NCBI RefSeq assembly: GCF_000004075.3
Contig: NC_026658.2
Span: 1-64,000, forward strand
Origin: Cucumis sativus
Lineage: Eukaryota > Streptophyta > Magnoliopsida > Cucurbitales > Cucurbitaceae
DNA length: 64,000 nucleotides
Direction: 5' to 3'
Shown here: positions 22,776 through 35,400 of the stretch, in pieces
Layout of the letters: each line of letters opens with the position of its first letter
How positions within the stretch are numbered: the stretch's first letter is position 1
Position numbers and translations under genes: made by a program
The notes under the pieces: generated by a model
What the model was told of the DNA's origin: nothing
The model's database searches: none
The model's input: only the letters and a program-made list of their open reading frames with translations

Positions 22776-25700
22776 AAGTTTTTTAAAAAAAGATTGATAT
22801 GTATACATGCATAGACACAAACTAATTACCAAAAATACGGAGAATTTGTGATATGTATGAAGGACTTTTTCTATTATTTGTTTTTTTTCGAAGTAGACGG
22901 TTAGAAAGAATTGATTCTTTTCAAAAAGATGTCACGAAATAATTCTCTTCGCTAAGAGTTATAAACTTGTTTTAAGTAACTTCCAACTTTTCGTTTATGG
23001 TAGGAAATGAATGAAACGGCATTTTTGAAATTTAAATATTAAAAAAAAAATATCGACATGAAAGTAACTAAAGCGAATTGTACTAAAAAAGAAAAAAAAA
23101 AAGCAAACAAAACAATAGGATATGAAGGATCTCTAGAGGCAACTTTGCTAATAAAGTGCCTAAATTAAAATTCCTCTAAGGCAATCTTCAAAATGTTTCT
23201 CTTCACACACAATCATCTTAGCATTAACATGTGACAACTTGTTACAAGAATGTTTACAACAATCAAAAAGACCTATAGTACTTCTAAATGAAAAAGCTTT
23301 CAATTGTTCATCATATATAATACACATACTTTACTGAATACTTTTTTATTCTTCCAAGTTTCGACTAATCTATTCGATATTGTTGAGATTTTAACAAGTT
23401 GTTGGATTGAAGAATCCATACAGCTTAAATTGAAGAATGATAGTTTAGAAAATGCAAAACTTTAAGAAATTTAGACCGTTGATTCTAATTAATTTTTTTT
23501 ATAGTGTATCTGAGATTGAGAGAGATGATTATAACAATTTTTTGTATAGTGATTTTTTTTCTCTGAGTGGAGAGTTTTTCACAAAAAAATATTATGTTCT
23601 TAATTTTATTGTTTTTCTTTAATTCGTCTGATATTTTTTTTCTAAGGTCGAAGTAAGATGATTTTTTCCAATAGATAGAAATCGTCACTTCTATCGCAAT
23701 CAAAATTTTATCGGTTAAAAAAGTATATCTTTACCTTATTCATAAACGAGCAAACTTTTTTTTTCTTTTTCTTTTTGCTAATTTAAGTAATAGATAAATT
23801 TATTAACATATTAATAACCTCATCCAAGTATTGTTTAATTTTCACTCGAAGTATGTAACAAAGTTTTGTATTTATAAAAAGATATTCAACCATATTAACT
23901 CATATCTTTAACTTTTAATGGCCTTCTCAATTTCATCTCTAACCCTCAAATCTACTCTAAAAAATATTCTAAATTTTTTATTAAAAAAAACGTCTTTTGC
24001 ATACGAAAATTTGTTAAACTTGTTAACATAAATCCAATTTATCATTTAAGTCATTGTTTTGTTCATATACGTAGAAACTCGGCATGACCTTCAACGTGTA
24101 ACTATCAATCAATTTACTAACATGCAAGTTAATTAAACCCTTAGGTCAACAATTTGTTGAGTGAAAGGCTCGGGTATCCAAATATGTCAATAAAATAATA
24201 ATATAACGATAAACAAACTTTTCTAATAACATTTAATTTGTAACGGAATGACCCAAATGAAAATTTTCAATACACAATTTAAAAAAATGAAGAGCAATAG
24301 GTAAGAAGCTAAAAATGATAGCCATTTTATATACTTGACCAACGTAATAAAATTTTGAAATAATTAATATTAAATATCGGTACAAGTGAAGGTTGATTAT
24401 AATTCATTTCGATGATGTTTGTGGTTCCAACTTTAGTTTATTTATTTTTTTAATCTTAAATGAAATAAAACAATTGAAGACGCAAAGAGAGAGGTGATTT
24501 GGAAAAATGAGTATTTTTAAAAATAAAAAATTAGTAAAAGTAGGTGTTTTCAAAATTATTTAGGTAAAATAAATAAATTTTTTAAAATGAAATTGAATCT
24601 GTACAACTTCAAAAGTTATAAAGTTACTGTTTACTCTACTACTTAAATATATTATTTTACAAATTTTTTATAATTAAATAATAATAATATAATTTATTAA
24701 TATTAATAGTAATAGTAATAATAATATTTTAAAAAATAATTTATAGAAATGGGGTCACACACAAAATGAAAAATAATAGTTTTGAAAACACCTATTTTTC
24801 TAATTCATTTTAAAAAAACACCCCTTTTTTACAAATCACTGCGAATAGAGAGGTAGGAAGAAAAGGGAGGAGAAGAGAAGAGGGGAGTGATGGAGATTCA
24901 AAATTGAAGAGGTTAAAAGATGATAGGACACGTGGGAGAAGGAGGAAGGGGAAGGTGAGAGAGAGAGAGAGAAGAAATGAGGGGGAATAGACATGGCAGC
25001 TAAGAATGAATGAGTAAAATATATGGTGGGGATAGGGGAGATTATAAAACCAAAATCAATATTTCAATATATATATATATATAAATATGTAAACATTATT
25101 ACATTACATTTACATTTACATTACATATTATTTATAAATTAAAAAGGAAAAATAGCTGGAAAACCTGAAGCAAAAAGGACTTGCCGCACGTACGCTGCCA
25201 AGAGGCCACGTCATATAGGACGAAAGAAGTGTTGTCGTTTTAGGTAATGACACGTGTGGAGGGGCCCCAGAAGAGGTCAGTATGGAACGTGGTTGGGTCC
25301 CACTTCAGGGGTTAAAGAGAATTATATTTGAGGGACTGCGAGTGGGATCTCATCTCTGACCTCATCACAACCCACAACCCAATTCATGTCGACATATCGG
25401 CTGAAGGAAGTGTAGCGTCCTTTTCTTAACTCCAAGTTATGTTCTTGGCTGTTGCTTTCCTAATTCTCTCTTCCCCCCCTCTCCCTTTCACATTACTACG
25501 TTCTCCTACACTGCCATTATTTACCTATCTAAACCTCTCAAATCTCATACATCCTCTCCAAAATATACTTTTATTTGAATCAACCCCTATTTGTAAAACT
25601 TTTCCATACTTCTCAATTCCTATTTTTTAAACAAAATTTTAACAATTCTTTGTATATTAAAATTACAATATTCAGAATTCTCATCGACTAGGCAACTAAA

Positions 25701-28683
25701 GGATGAGGTGTTTTTAATAGTAGATTTAGAATAAGTTAAGTTAAAGCTGGCACAACATCAAGTGAGATTTGAAGTTTAAATAGTACAGTTCTAAATTTGT
25801 TTATAAGTTATATGGTCTCTGAATTTTAAATTATGTAAATATGTTTTTAAATCTTTTACTCTGTAATATAGAATTTTATGGTTTTAAGTACTTGTCTTCT
25901 TCGTATACAATTCTTTGTATATTATAATGTTGATTCAGTCTTGTGGGTGAAGTACTGTTTGTTTCACATGTTAGTAATATGTATTATTTTGGGAGTAGAT
26001 TAATTTATAACATGACGTTGAGCACCACAAAAGAAAAGAAAAATCTCTTAAAAGAAAAACGTGAATTAACTCGTTTGATAATGTCTCACTTTTCATTTCT
26101 ATGTTTCTTATTTCTTGTCTCCATAAAAATTAAAGTGCACGAATTCCACACTAGTATCCTCACATTTTATTCAAAATATTGAAACAATTCATCATATAAT
26201 TGTAAGGAGTTTGAGGAATGTAACGAAGAATTATTTGTTGCCTAAAAAAGAAGTATTATTTCTTCCTCTAAAGGACTTTCTACCCATTGTATCCCTAATT
26301 TAGCTTACCGTAAGCATGTCCACAGGGTGGGACAGGGCCGGGGATGCCACTCCCTATCCCCGTCCCCTTGGCTTGTTTTAGGATTGAGAAATATAGTTTT
26401 GTCTATTTTGCTATTTTTTTTTGACAATTTCTCAATAACTTTAAGAATTTGGATTATCTTTAATTTTATTTTGGCATTGTATTCCTTTAATTTTTGCTTA
26501 TTACATGGGTGAAATAGCTTATTACATTTTTTAAATTAAAAAAGAAGTTGTTTTTATTTTCAACAAAATATATATACACGAGAGATTAATAAGGGTAAGT
26601 GTAACAATTTTTTATTGAAATAATTTTTTTGCATATCATGAAGGCCCTCATTGCCAACCCTAACTTGGCATAAACACGTTTATGTTGTACTCTACGAATT
26701 ACGATATATATAATTATGACTAAACTTAATAAATACAATTGACTATTTAAAACTACCTAAAGAAACATTATATGATCTAAATATGAATATGTGTGAAACC
26801 ATCTAAATTTGAGTCCACTTGTGAGTCTCAAGTTTTAGGTTATTTCTTTTACAAATAATTAATTTTGCTCTAAACAACCAAACGTACTGTAAAAGATATT
26901 AAACCTTACATCTTTAAAAGTTGAATTAGGTTAATGTGATTGAATCAAGTTCATTTTCATATTATTATACTTTTTTTGAATACGAATAAAAAAGATAAAT
27001 TATATAAATCATGAGGTTAATACCATTAAGTATTTTATTTGATAATGGGGTGCATCATTAATATTCATTAGTGGAGAATCGAACAGTTTATGGAAAATAA
27101 ATGAGCAAATAATTAGAGTTACCAAAGCCATAACCCATTCATTTGCTGGCATTATTATTATTACGTTTACTTCCTAATTTTCTTTCATTCATTCAAAACT
27201 CATCTTAATCCAAAAATGAGTTACTAAAATCCAATCATAACTACACTAAACAAAATACTAACTCATTACTCCTTAGTACCGTATATATGTAGAGACATAA
27301 GTTAATTAATGAATTTCCATAATTCATAATTTGTTTACCCAATCGAAAAAAGAAAATTTTATTATTTTCAAATTAATCCATGTTTGTACGGGGCAAACTA
27401 ACTTCATATACGTTAGTTTTTAAATTAAATGGTGCATCTAAATTTTTACTTGAGAAATATTGTATCCTTATATATTGTCTTTAAAGTTATTATTTAACGA
27501 ACTTTCTAAATTATCGTGTGTTTTACTTTTTGAAATAAGAGATGTTTAGTTTGTATTTATATCGATACAAACAATAATATATATACATGTGGAGACTTTA
27601 TAGAATAAGATTTATTTAGAAAATTGATAATTAATACATTTCTTAAATTGTACGATACATGTATCAGTTTTCTCAACTGGATGAGTTATCTTTTTTTTTT
27701 TTTTTGAGATATCCAACAATCAGCCTCTAATATAATTACATAGTACTATTATACACTATAATTACAAATTAAAGAGTGAAATTATCCTTCTATATTAAAC
27801 TATAGACAAAAGTGAAATATAAAGTGTGAATTCTCATTCTCTGCAGTTATATATTATCTTGACGTGAATAAATATGTCGTATAAATGATGAGATATTCTT
27901 TGTTTATCTGTTTAATCTCTTTTGCGAGATCTTTTCTATTCTGGAGGACGTCCATCGTTTAGTTTCATCCTTTCGGTTTATAGTCTATAGAGATTCACTT
28001 TGTCCATAGAAATTGAAAAAAATATTACTCTTGATTTATCTTAGAAGTTGTGTCGCTTGTTTGGTTTGTTGATTTTTCTAAGTGTTACTTTATTGTTGTT
28101 GTCATAATGTACCGATTTAGTTTTCTTTTTCTTATTAGTTTGTGGTAGTTGATTTTCTCGACATGTAAAGTTTGTCTTCTAAAAAAATGTAATAATTGTA
28201 TAATTTCATCGATTGTACATGTTAAACGTTTGAAACCATAATAAAAATAAAAGAAAAAATAAAACATAATTCAATCGACGTAGGGTTATACGTAGTTTTC
28301 TATAAAATAAATAGATAAGAGAAAATAAAGCAACAAATAAATCAATAAGATAAAGAGTGTTATAAACAAATTATACCTTTTTTTTTTAGTCCAAATCTCT
28401 TTATAAGATAGATATAATAATGGGTAATACTAACAATTAAGATTTGAGTTAAACAAACAATAAGCATATAATTAATTACACAAACACAAAGTAATATTTA
28501 TAAAGGAGAAGCTAAGGAAGTTGAATATATAATATGTTATGATGGATCATATAGATAGACATATGTTTCTGATATAATCAATGATCACACGCTGTATGAA
28601 AAAAATTTAATTGAACAATGTGTAAATTGGAAGACACGTAGATTTTGTTCTAATCAAATTGAGTTTCTTCTTCAATTCATTGT
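22776..28683. other. Gene-poor AT-rich region
   Basis: About 5.9 kb with no open frame or exon set that resembles a known protein on either strand. It contains poly-A/T runs, AT-trinucleotide tracts (about 24680-24730), an (AT)n plus ACATT-rich stretch at about 25060-25130, and a GA-rich, ACGT-motif-rich island at about 24840-25440 listed separately. A short C/G-rich phrase near 26325-26370 (GGGGATGCC...CCCCGTCCCC) resembles sequences often seen at plant repeat ends. Confidence 0.6.
24840..25440. promoter_or_regulatory. ACGT-motif-rich island (possible orphan promoter)
   Basis: A GA-rich tract is followed by several bZIP/bHLH-type ACGT cores: ACACGTGG at about 24928-24935, CCGCACGTACG near 25183, GCCACGTCA at 25205-25213, GACACGTGTGG at about 25249-25259 and GAACGTGG near 25285. 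Base composition is higher in GC than the flanks. This looks like a promoter, but no recognisable coding gene follows in either direction before the MADS gene at 28.7 kb. Whether it drives a transcript is unknown. Confidence 0.35.
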
Positions 28684-29515
28684 TCAAAAGAAACCTCTTG
28701 ATCCATAGGAACCATAGTTGAAGGGAAGATGGGAGATGATGTTCTTAGGATCCACGACGAAAAGCCCGGGTTGCTGGTTGGGGCCATTTGTTGTTGTTGA
28801 TGTTTGAGTCGGAATCTGAGTCGGGAAGATCAACTGCGTCGGGGGATTGGCATTAGAAGAAGTCTGAATCAAAATCCGATCTGCTTGTTGAGTCACATTC
28901 TTCTTTAGCTCATCCAACGAAGCTTTAAGTTGTTCTAGTTGATGCATTTCCATTTCTTCTATGGGAAGCTCCCACCAACATTGTGCCTTAATAGAACAAA
29001 AACTTTAACTCGTAAATGGTTCTTTTAAGAAAGATGATAAACAAATTGGGGAGGAGAAGACAAGAGAGATGATCTCAGTTTCAAACGACGGAGGAGATAT
29101 CTTAAAGGTGGTGTGTGTGTGTGTATAATACCTGGCTTGCCTTGCGTAGTTTGTTCAACTCTTCCCCACGCTTCCGCTCCATTTCTAGTTGGTTGAGAAC
29201 TTGAGTAAGTTGAGCATTAAGTTCTCGAACATTAGCATTCCGGTGAGCTTCGATAAGCTGCAGCGTACCAGAACTGGGTGGAGGGTTTCGTGTGACAAAG
29301 CGCTCGATGAGAGCCTCGACGCAAGGGTGGCCAAAGGAAAAGACCTTCTTCCCAGGTGAGAAGACAATGATGGCAATCTCGGCACCACAGAGGGTGCAGA
29401 GCTCGCTAGCTTTCTTGAAGAGGCCGGAGCGACGCTTGGAGAAGGTGACCTGAAGGTTGCTCTCATTTGGCATCTTCACCATCTCCACCTTTTGCCTACC
29501 TCTGCTCTTCCTCAT
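28684..29515 (-). CDS. AGL62: Type I (M-alpha) MADS-box factor, AGL62-like
   Basis: Two exons on the minus strand: 29515-29132 (128 codons) and 28986-28684 (100 codons plus stop), joined by a CAG/GT...AG/GC phase-0 intron, giving 228 aa. Residues 1 to about 60 are a MADS DNA-binding and dimerisation domain ([47 protein letters not shown]) with the wording typical of Arabidopsis AGL62 and its paralogues. A coiled-coil-like segment follows at about 90-125. Exon 2 opens with the CWWELPI phrase seen in AGL62-type proteins, then [13 protein letters not shown] and a Gln/Thr/Pro-rich tail. There is no K-box, as expected for type I. In Arabidopsis, AGL62 controls endosperm cellularisation; a similar reproductive role here is inferred. 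The start is the ATG before RKSRGRQ; frame upstream of it is just open sequence. The family has many paralogues, so orthology is not certain. Confidence 0.9.
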
Positions 29516-29623
29516 GATGATGTTTGGAAGGAAAACCAAAATATTTTTGAGAAATCTAAAAAAGAAAACTAAAGATGTGTTGTTGTTGTTGTTTACTAGA
29601 ACAATATGAGTGTTGTTGTGAGT

Positions 29624-29662
29624 ACATATATATACATATATATATATATATACACACACATA
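29624..29662. repeat. TA/CA microsatellite upstream of the MADS gene
   Basis: An (AT)n/(AC)n simple repeat about 110-150 bp upstream of the MADS start codon, within its promoter or 5' UTR. A second dinucleotide run, (GT)n at about 29107-29124, lies inside the intron a few bases from the splice donor. Confidence 0.85.
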
Positions 29663-32483
29663 TGAATTATGGGTTGGTGGTGTGTTGTAAGAAATAAATG
29701 AATTGGTTGTCAAAGAGTTTTGACAAATTGATTTGGAGTTAATAAAATACCAGTTTTGGGATATCATACATGATCTCCATTTGCTTCTTATAAATGACAA
29801 CTAATGCTTTTTTATAACTCTTTTTAATATTATGTACATAACATAATTGTGTGTTTATATATACAAATTCATCAAAAATAATCCAAAATTATAAATAAAA
29901 GAAATACCGAGTTTTTATTTTATGGCTTTTTGGTTGATACATCTTAAAATTTTCAATTATCGAGTTAAATATGCATGTGAAGTTTTAATTCTCTGTCAAA
30001 TAAGTGTTGTTGTTGATCTATTCAACGTTTTGGAAATCCATGCATGATCCTACTAAACGAGATAGTAAATTAAAATTTTAGAGTTTTGTTAAGCATAAAA
30101 TTTAATTTAATTTCATATCTAATATTTTAGTTAATTATCAAGGTTCGTCTTGTAACGATTTTTGTTTTTTGTTTTTCGTCAGATAAAATTTATACTTTTT
30201 TCTCCCAATTTCATACGATGATTCTCACATTTTTGGAAGGAAGTTAAAACTCTTAGTCAAATTATAAAAACTCATATTTTTGGAGATTATTTTGTTTCTT
30301 TCAAAATTTGGCAATTTTTTAATTCATGATTGAATAGTGGACAATAATATATATATATATACATATATATATACATATGTATATATATATATATAACTTA
30401 TAAATGAAGATGTCGGACCTAAATTAATTTTGAATATCTCAATGATTAATTAGATATAAAATTAAAAGTTGACATTTCAATAGCGAATAAGATAATCTTA
30501 AAATTTAAAAGTCAATTATTAATTAAATCAAAAGATTAAAAATTCGTAAATATTTTAGACTCGTTTGAAATTTGTGATGCTAAAATTATAATTTAACTTA
30601 TTATTAGTATTGTTTACAAGATGTGAATTCTATTTATGAATTTGATCAACATGATTAATGACTATATATATATAGACATTAGAAGGTTTGATATTTCATT
30701 GGTTAAAATTTGATTAAGATTTGAAAAAGAAAAAAGAAAAAAGAATAGTATATACCCTTTAATAAATAATTATATGTAATTAGAAGTTACTAATAAGGAT
30801 TAAGATAAGGAAGTTATATAAGTTACAAAGGATTAAGTATTGAGATTTGAGAGTTAGGAAATCTTGTTTCCTTTAATGCATGAATTAAAATGAGAAAAAA
30901 CCGAAACAATAATATAAATATGCCAACAATTATCTATACATTTTTACATTATTAATCTGTTTGACTTTTACATCATATAACTCCTAATTTTGTTATGAAG
31001 TATATATTCACTTTTTAAATAAAAATTGGTTCATAATACTCATTAGAGAAAGGGAAACTTTTGATAAATTAATTAAAATTATTTCTAGAGAAATTTTCAA
31101 TTTTATTACTCTATAAATATATGAAGATTTCTATTTTAGTTGGGGGCTAAAACTAGTGAGTACATTAGCAAAAACTCATTGAAGTATAGAATCTAATGGG
31201 ATGAAAGTAAAAGTTTGGGAGAGAAATTTGATTTTGTCTTATTTTGCTTTTAAATCAATAGGATGTGGTCTACAATTTTATTATTGAATTTTTTTTTACT
31301 AAAGTAAACCTTATGTCTTGGAGTTTTAATCAATTAATCCAAAAAAAAGTTATAGAAAAAAAATGAACAAACGTGAAAAATAGCACCACACAAAGTGCAC
31401 TCTTATAGTTATTTTTATTTGATTTATTTTTATTCGATTTTTCATTTGTAGCATTGAGTAATTCACACAACACTCAACGACTTTGATTTAAAGTCTTAAA
31501 ATTTTAGCTCAATTAGTATAACGTACACCAAAATATTTGTGGTTCAAATCTAAAAATTCTATTATCTAGTGGTCGATAAGGACTTCAAGTCTGATGAAAG
31601 ACTTAGATGCAAAGACTTCAAACTAATGATTATTTCCTACCAATAATTTAATATTTTGCGAATTTATTATTTGATACTTAAATGTTGTTAGGTTACATGA
31701 GTTGTCATATGAATTAGTCATAATGAGATAAGCCAACTCCACAAACATAAAACAAAAGCTTTAAAAAAAAACAATATTATCCGAAAATAAATATTTAGAC
31801 TTCAAATTTTCTATTTTTGAAATTGAGGCCTGATTTTACCCAAAATTTCATACTATTTTCTGTTTGAATCATTTACTTTTAGAATAAAATAATTTTTAGA
31901 GAAGTGAAGAATAAAACTTGTAAGAGTAAGAGAACAAAGTTCTTACTATTATATCCTTATAGATACCTTTATTGTGTCTACAGCTTTATGGTAGAGAGAA
32001 TCCAAGCAATGTGGGATACCCATATCTAATTGGCCACATGATTCTACATTTGAATGTTTGACAACTGATAATACTCTGTCTGCACCAAATTCATAAACAC
32101 CAGAAATGTCCAAACCAAATTTAAAAGACTTAATTAACAAACTCCCAAACACAATACACTCTGTCCACACTATGTATGTAATTGTATTACACACACATTC
32201 ACCTCTTCTCTACATGACACCAACAAACTGCAACACATCCATCCTCAGCCTTACCTAAACATTAGGTTGAACTCACAAAACGATATCTTTCCAAAATCTG
32301 ATCTCTGTTTGATGTTGAAACCGGAGAATTTGAATTTTTTTGTTACATTATAAAGTTGAATATGCAATGAGGCCGTTGTCCATTTTTCTCGAGCTGAAAA
32401 ACTGCTGCTCGAGTGAGGAGGAGGTGAATATAAAATTAAAAGTTGAGTATGAACGAAACCAAAGGAGTATTTGAATGAATTTT
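29663..32483. other. Intergenic, AT-rich
   Basis: No supported gene. It holds an (AT)n microsatellite with ATAC interruptions at 30346-30395 and a tRNA-like SINE remnant at about 31500-31560. About 31900-32483 is the 3' flank of the AspRS gene. Confidence 0.55.
31500..31560 (+). repeat. tRNA-like (SINE) remnant
   Basis: TTTTAGCTCAATTAGTATAA resembles a Pol III A box (TAGCTCAnTTGGTA) and GTGGTTCAAATCT about 30 bases later resembles a B box (GGTTCGAATCC). No cloverleaf can be drawn, so this is more likely a decayed tRNA-derived SINE head than a tRNA gene. Confidence 0.35.
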
Positions 32484-35400
32484 TTATTGGCTCTGATATG
32501 ATAAATCCTTGAGTTGTTGGGGATCCACTTCTGAAGGAGCTCTTGTGAGGGCACATTGTGCTGTTGTTGTCTTTGGGAAAGCTATCACATCCCTAATGGA
32601 ATTTGCATCTGCTAATAACATGACTAATCTGTCCAATCCATAAGCAATGCCCCCTACACAAACAGAAAAGAAGAGTAAAAACAAATAATACTAATAATAA
32701 TAATAATGTTTGTTGAGTCACATATTTGAAATATAAGTCAATCTCAGCATAGTTTAATGGATAAAGACATCAATGACCATTCCAAAAGTAGATATTTCAG
32801 CAAAGTTTAATGGATAAAGACTAATGACCACTCCAAAAGTTGATATTTCAATTCCCAATCCTTGCCGATAACATACATCACCTATCTATTAGTCAGTCCA
32901 CACCTACAGCTACCCCTCGCATTGGATTTTTTTCTTTTGTTTACTTTTTTTTTATACCCATGAGTGTCTGGATTATGTATACCTCGACAATCTTATGGGA
33001 CAACCCACCAAACCCTACATCATTTGGGTGTCAAGGAAACTCACAGGAAATCGGTTCCTAGGTTGGTGCCTCTTAGTTATTGAGATTGTCTACTTTTTTT
33101 AGCACTAAGCCAACCCATGATGGTTGGAGTTCTTTTTCCTATTTCCCTCTTCTTTTGGATATCCAAAGTACCCGAGGAATTAAACTCATGACCCACTAAT
33201 TTTTTATGAAACTTCACCTGAAACTGTCTTCAGGAGACAAACAATCAATTAAGATTATTAAAGTTTCTACATGGGGTCTTCAAAGATAGGGTGATTGTTT
33301 CAAGTCTTACCCAAAGGCCACCGCCGGCTGATTTTCCAATCCTAGAGATTGAATAAATATTGAAAACTACAACATAGGTGGAAAATTTAAGTTCCCTATA
33401 ATCACTTGAATAGAAAGTTCTTCCTCACGCCATTCTTCCACATGTCAGATCGGGTGCAAAGACCAAATATAAGTTTTCAAGTTTCCCCTTAAAGAATTAT
33501 ACAAAAAATTCAACAACCAGATTCAGTAAGAAAATAGGCAAATCACTTTTAAAAGCCTATGTTAGCATACATAGGTTAGATTATTAAGATTTTCAATATA
33601 TTATTAGTGGTTGCATGATGAAAATGCATTTTCCCTACCTACGCGAGGCATTTGATCATTGATAGGAACAGTGATAAGATATTAGTTAAATCGTCCAAAC
33701 AATAAGGGTGGCTTTTAAGTTTAGAAACTGGAAGAGAGCTTTAATGGTCCATACCGTGAGGCGGGGCACCCATGTCTAGTGCCTCCAATAAATAACCAAA
33801 CTTCGCTTCTGCCTGCCAAGCCATAAAACAACAAAATTCATATTGTCGGCAAAAAGAAAAAAAACCCAAATCACGTTGCTGGAAAATAGCATTGATTTTC
33901 ATTTCACATCGAAATTAGGAATTAGGAAGAAACCAAATTGATTGTAGGAGATAATATCTTGGCTGGACCAGCTGAACCTTCGATTCAGCCTCATAGATTA
34001 ATGGGGGTAAACCAGATTGAGGGGGGACCAAACCAAATTGTATAAATTCATAGAATTAAAATTAACATCAATAATTATATCAGTTGTGTTGTAACATAAT
34101 CAAGCCACCAATCAAACAGAACGTGGTCGGTTTGGTTAGACCGAGAACCAAAAAGAACCTACAAGATTTGGTCCAACAGATTGATCCCGTTTCTTGTGTG
34201 TGCATTCAATTAATTCTCAAGTATATTATAGAGAATCATGCAACCCTTCATCTTTTACCTGTTCAAGAGAGATTCCCACAATCTCCAAAACCTTTTCTTG
34301 AACTTCACGTTTATGAATTCTCAAACTGCCTCCACCAATCTACAGCAACAAACGTAGTGAAGATAATTTTAACTCAAGAAGAGCGCACTTAACTCAAGTG
34401 TGTAAGCTGTAGTAAAGACAAATAGTAGCAGCTCTTCCAAATTTGCGACACAAAGTATTTCAACCTTATTCTCAAGAATTCAAGTTCTTTTTGAATAGTT
34501 AGTTTTTTGTTTTTTGTTTTTTATTATTTTGGTCATTCTATGTGTTTTTTTCATTCCAATGGAAGTATGATTTCTCTTTTTTTATTACTATGAGTTCAAA
34601 AAAAAATTGAGCAATAGTAACTACCTCTACTCCATTGTAAACCATGTCATAAGCTAAAGCACGGGCAGAGGGCAGATCACCAACGTCTTCAGGGTTTGGA
34701 GCTGTGAAAGGATGGTGCAAAGCCTGCAAAACATAATTGCATTTATAAACAACTAAAAGCCAAAGAATAAAACAAACTATGTTTTAGCCTGAAGTGCAGA
34801 CTAGGGTGCAAAATAAGAGGCTACACAAGAGACATTATAAATATACAAGTCAAACCTCGAGTCGTTGATCTAGATCATTCCATTCAAACATTGGAAAATC
34901 GGTCACCCACAAAATTGAATGCCTAGACTAAATAGACAGAAAACGATAATAAGTGAGAACGAAAATGAACATTTAGCATAAAACTACCAAAATATAGAAA
35001 ACATAAACTTACGTGGTCGACTAAACCCAGCTCATTAGCTACATATAGTCTAAGCCTATCCAGAGTTTTATTAACTGATACTCGATGGCCCACGGCAAAC
35101 AAGATTAGATCACCAGGTCCGGCAGAGCATCTATTTAGAAATTCCTCTCTATCTGTAGGATCCAAACATGATACTAGGGCAGGAATCCCTTCAATGCCAC
35201 CTGAAAGATATCCCCCAAGAACAACCCAAACACCATCTCAACAATTGACATTTTAAGCAAATTGGAAATCTTGAGGAGAGAAGGAATAGTACCATCGTCT
35301 GTAACTTTCAGAAAAGGTAATCCTTTTGCACCAGATTTGGTCGCCTCTGTATAAATGTCACCCTTTTTAAGAGCTGTATTTGAGTACCTTTTAGCACCAG

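Noticed and set aside
25439..25630. 63-codon open frame starting with ATG after the promoter-like island
   Set aside because: Leu/Pro/Ser-rich text with no known motif, no plausible splice continuation and codon use like the AT-rich flanks.
29516..29800. N-terminal extension of the MADS protein
   Set aside because: It reads through the AT/AC microsatellite ([10 protein letters not shown]). MADS proteins of this class start just before the RGRQK motif.
31500..31560. tRNA gene
   Set aside because: A- and B-box-like words are present, but no acceptor stem or anticodon arm pairs.
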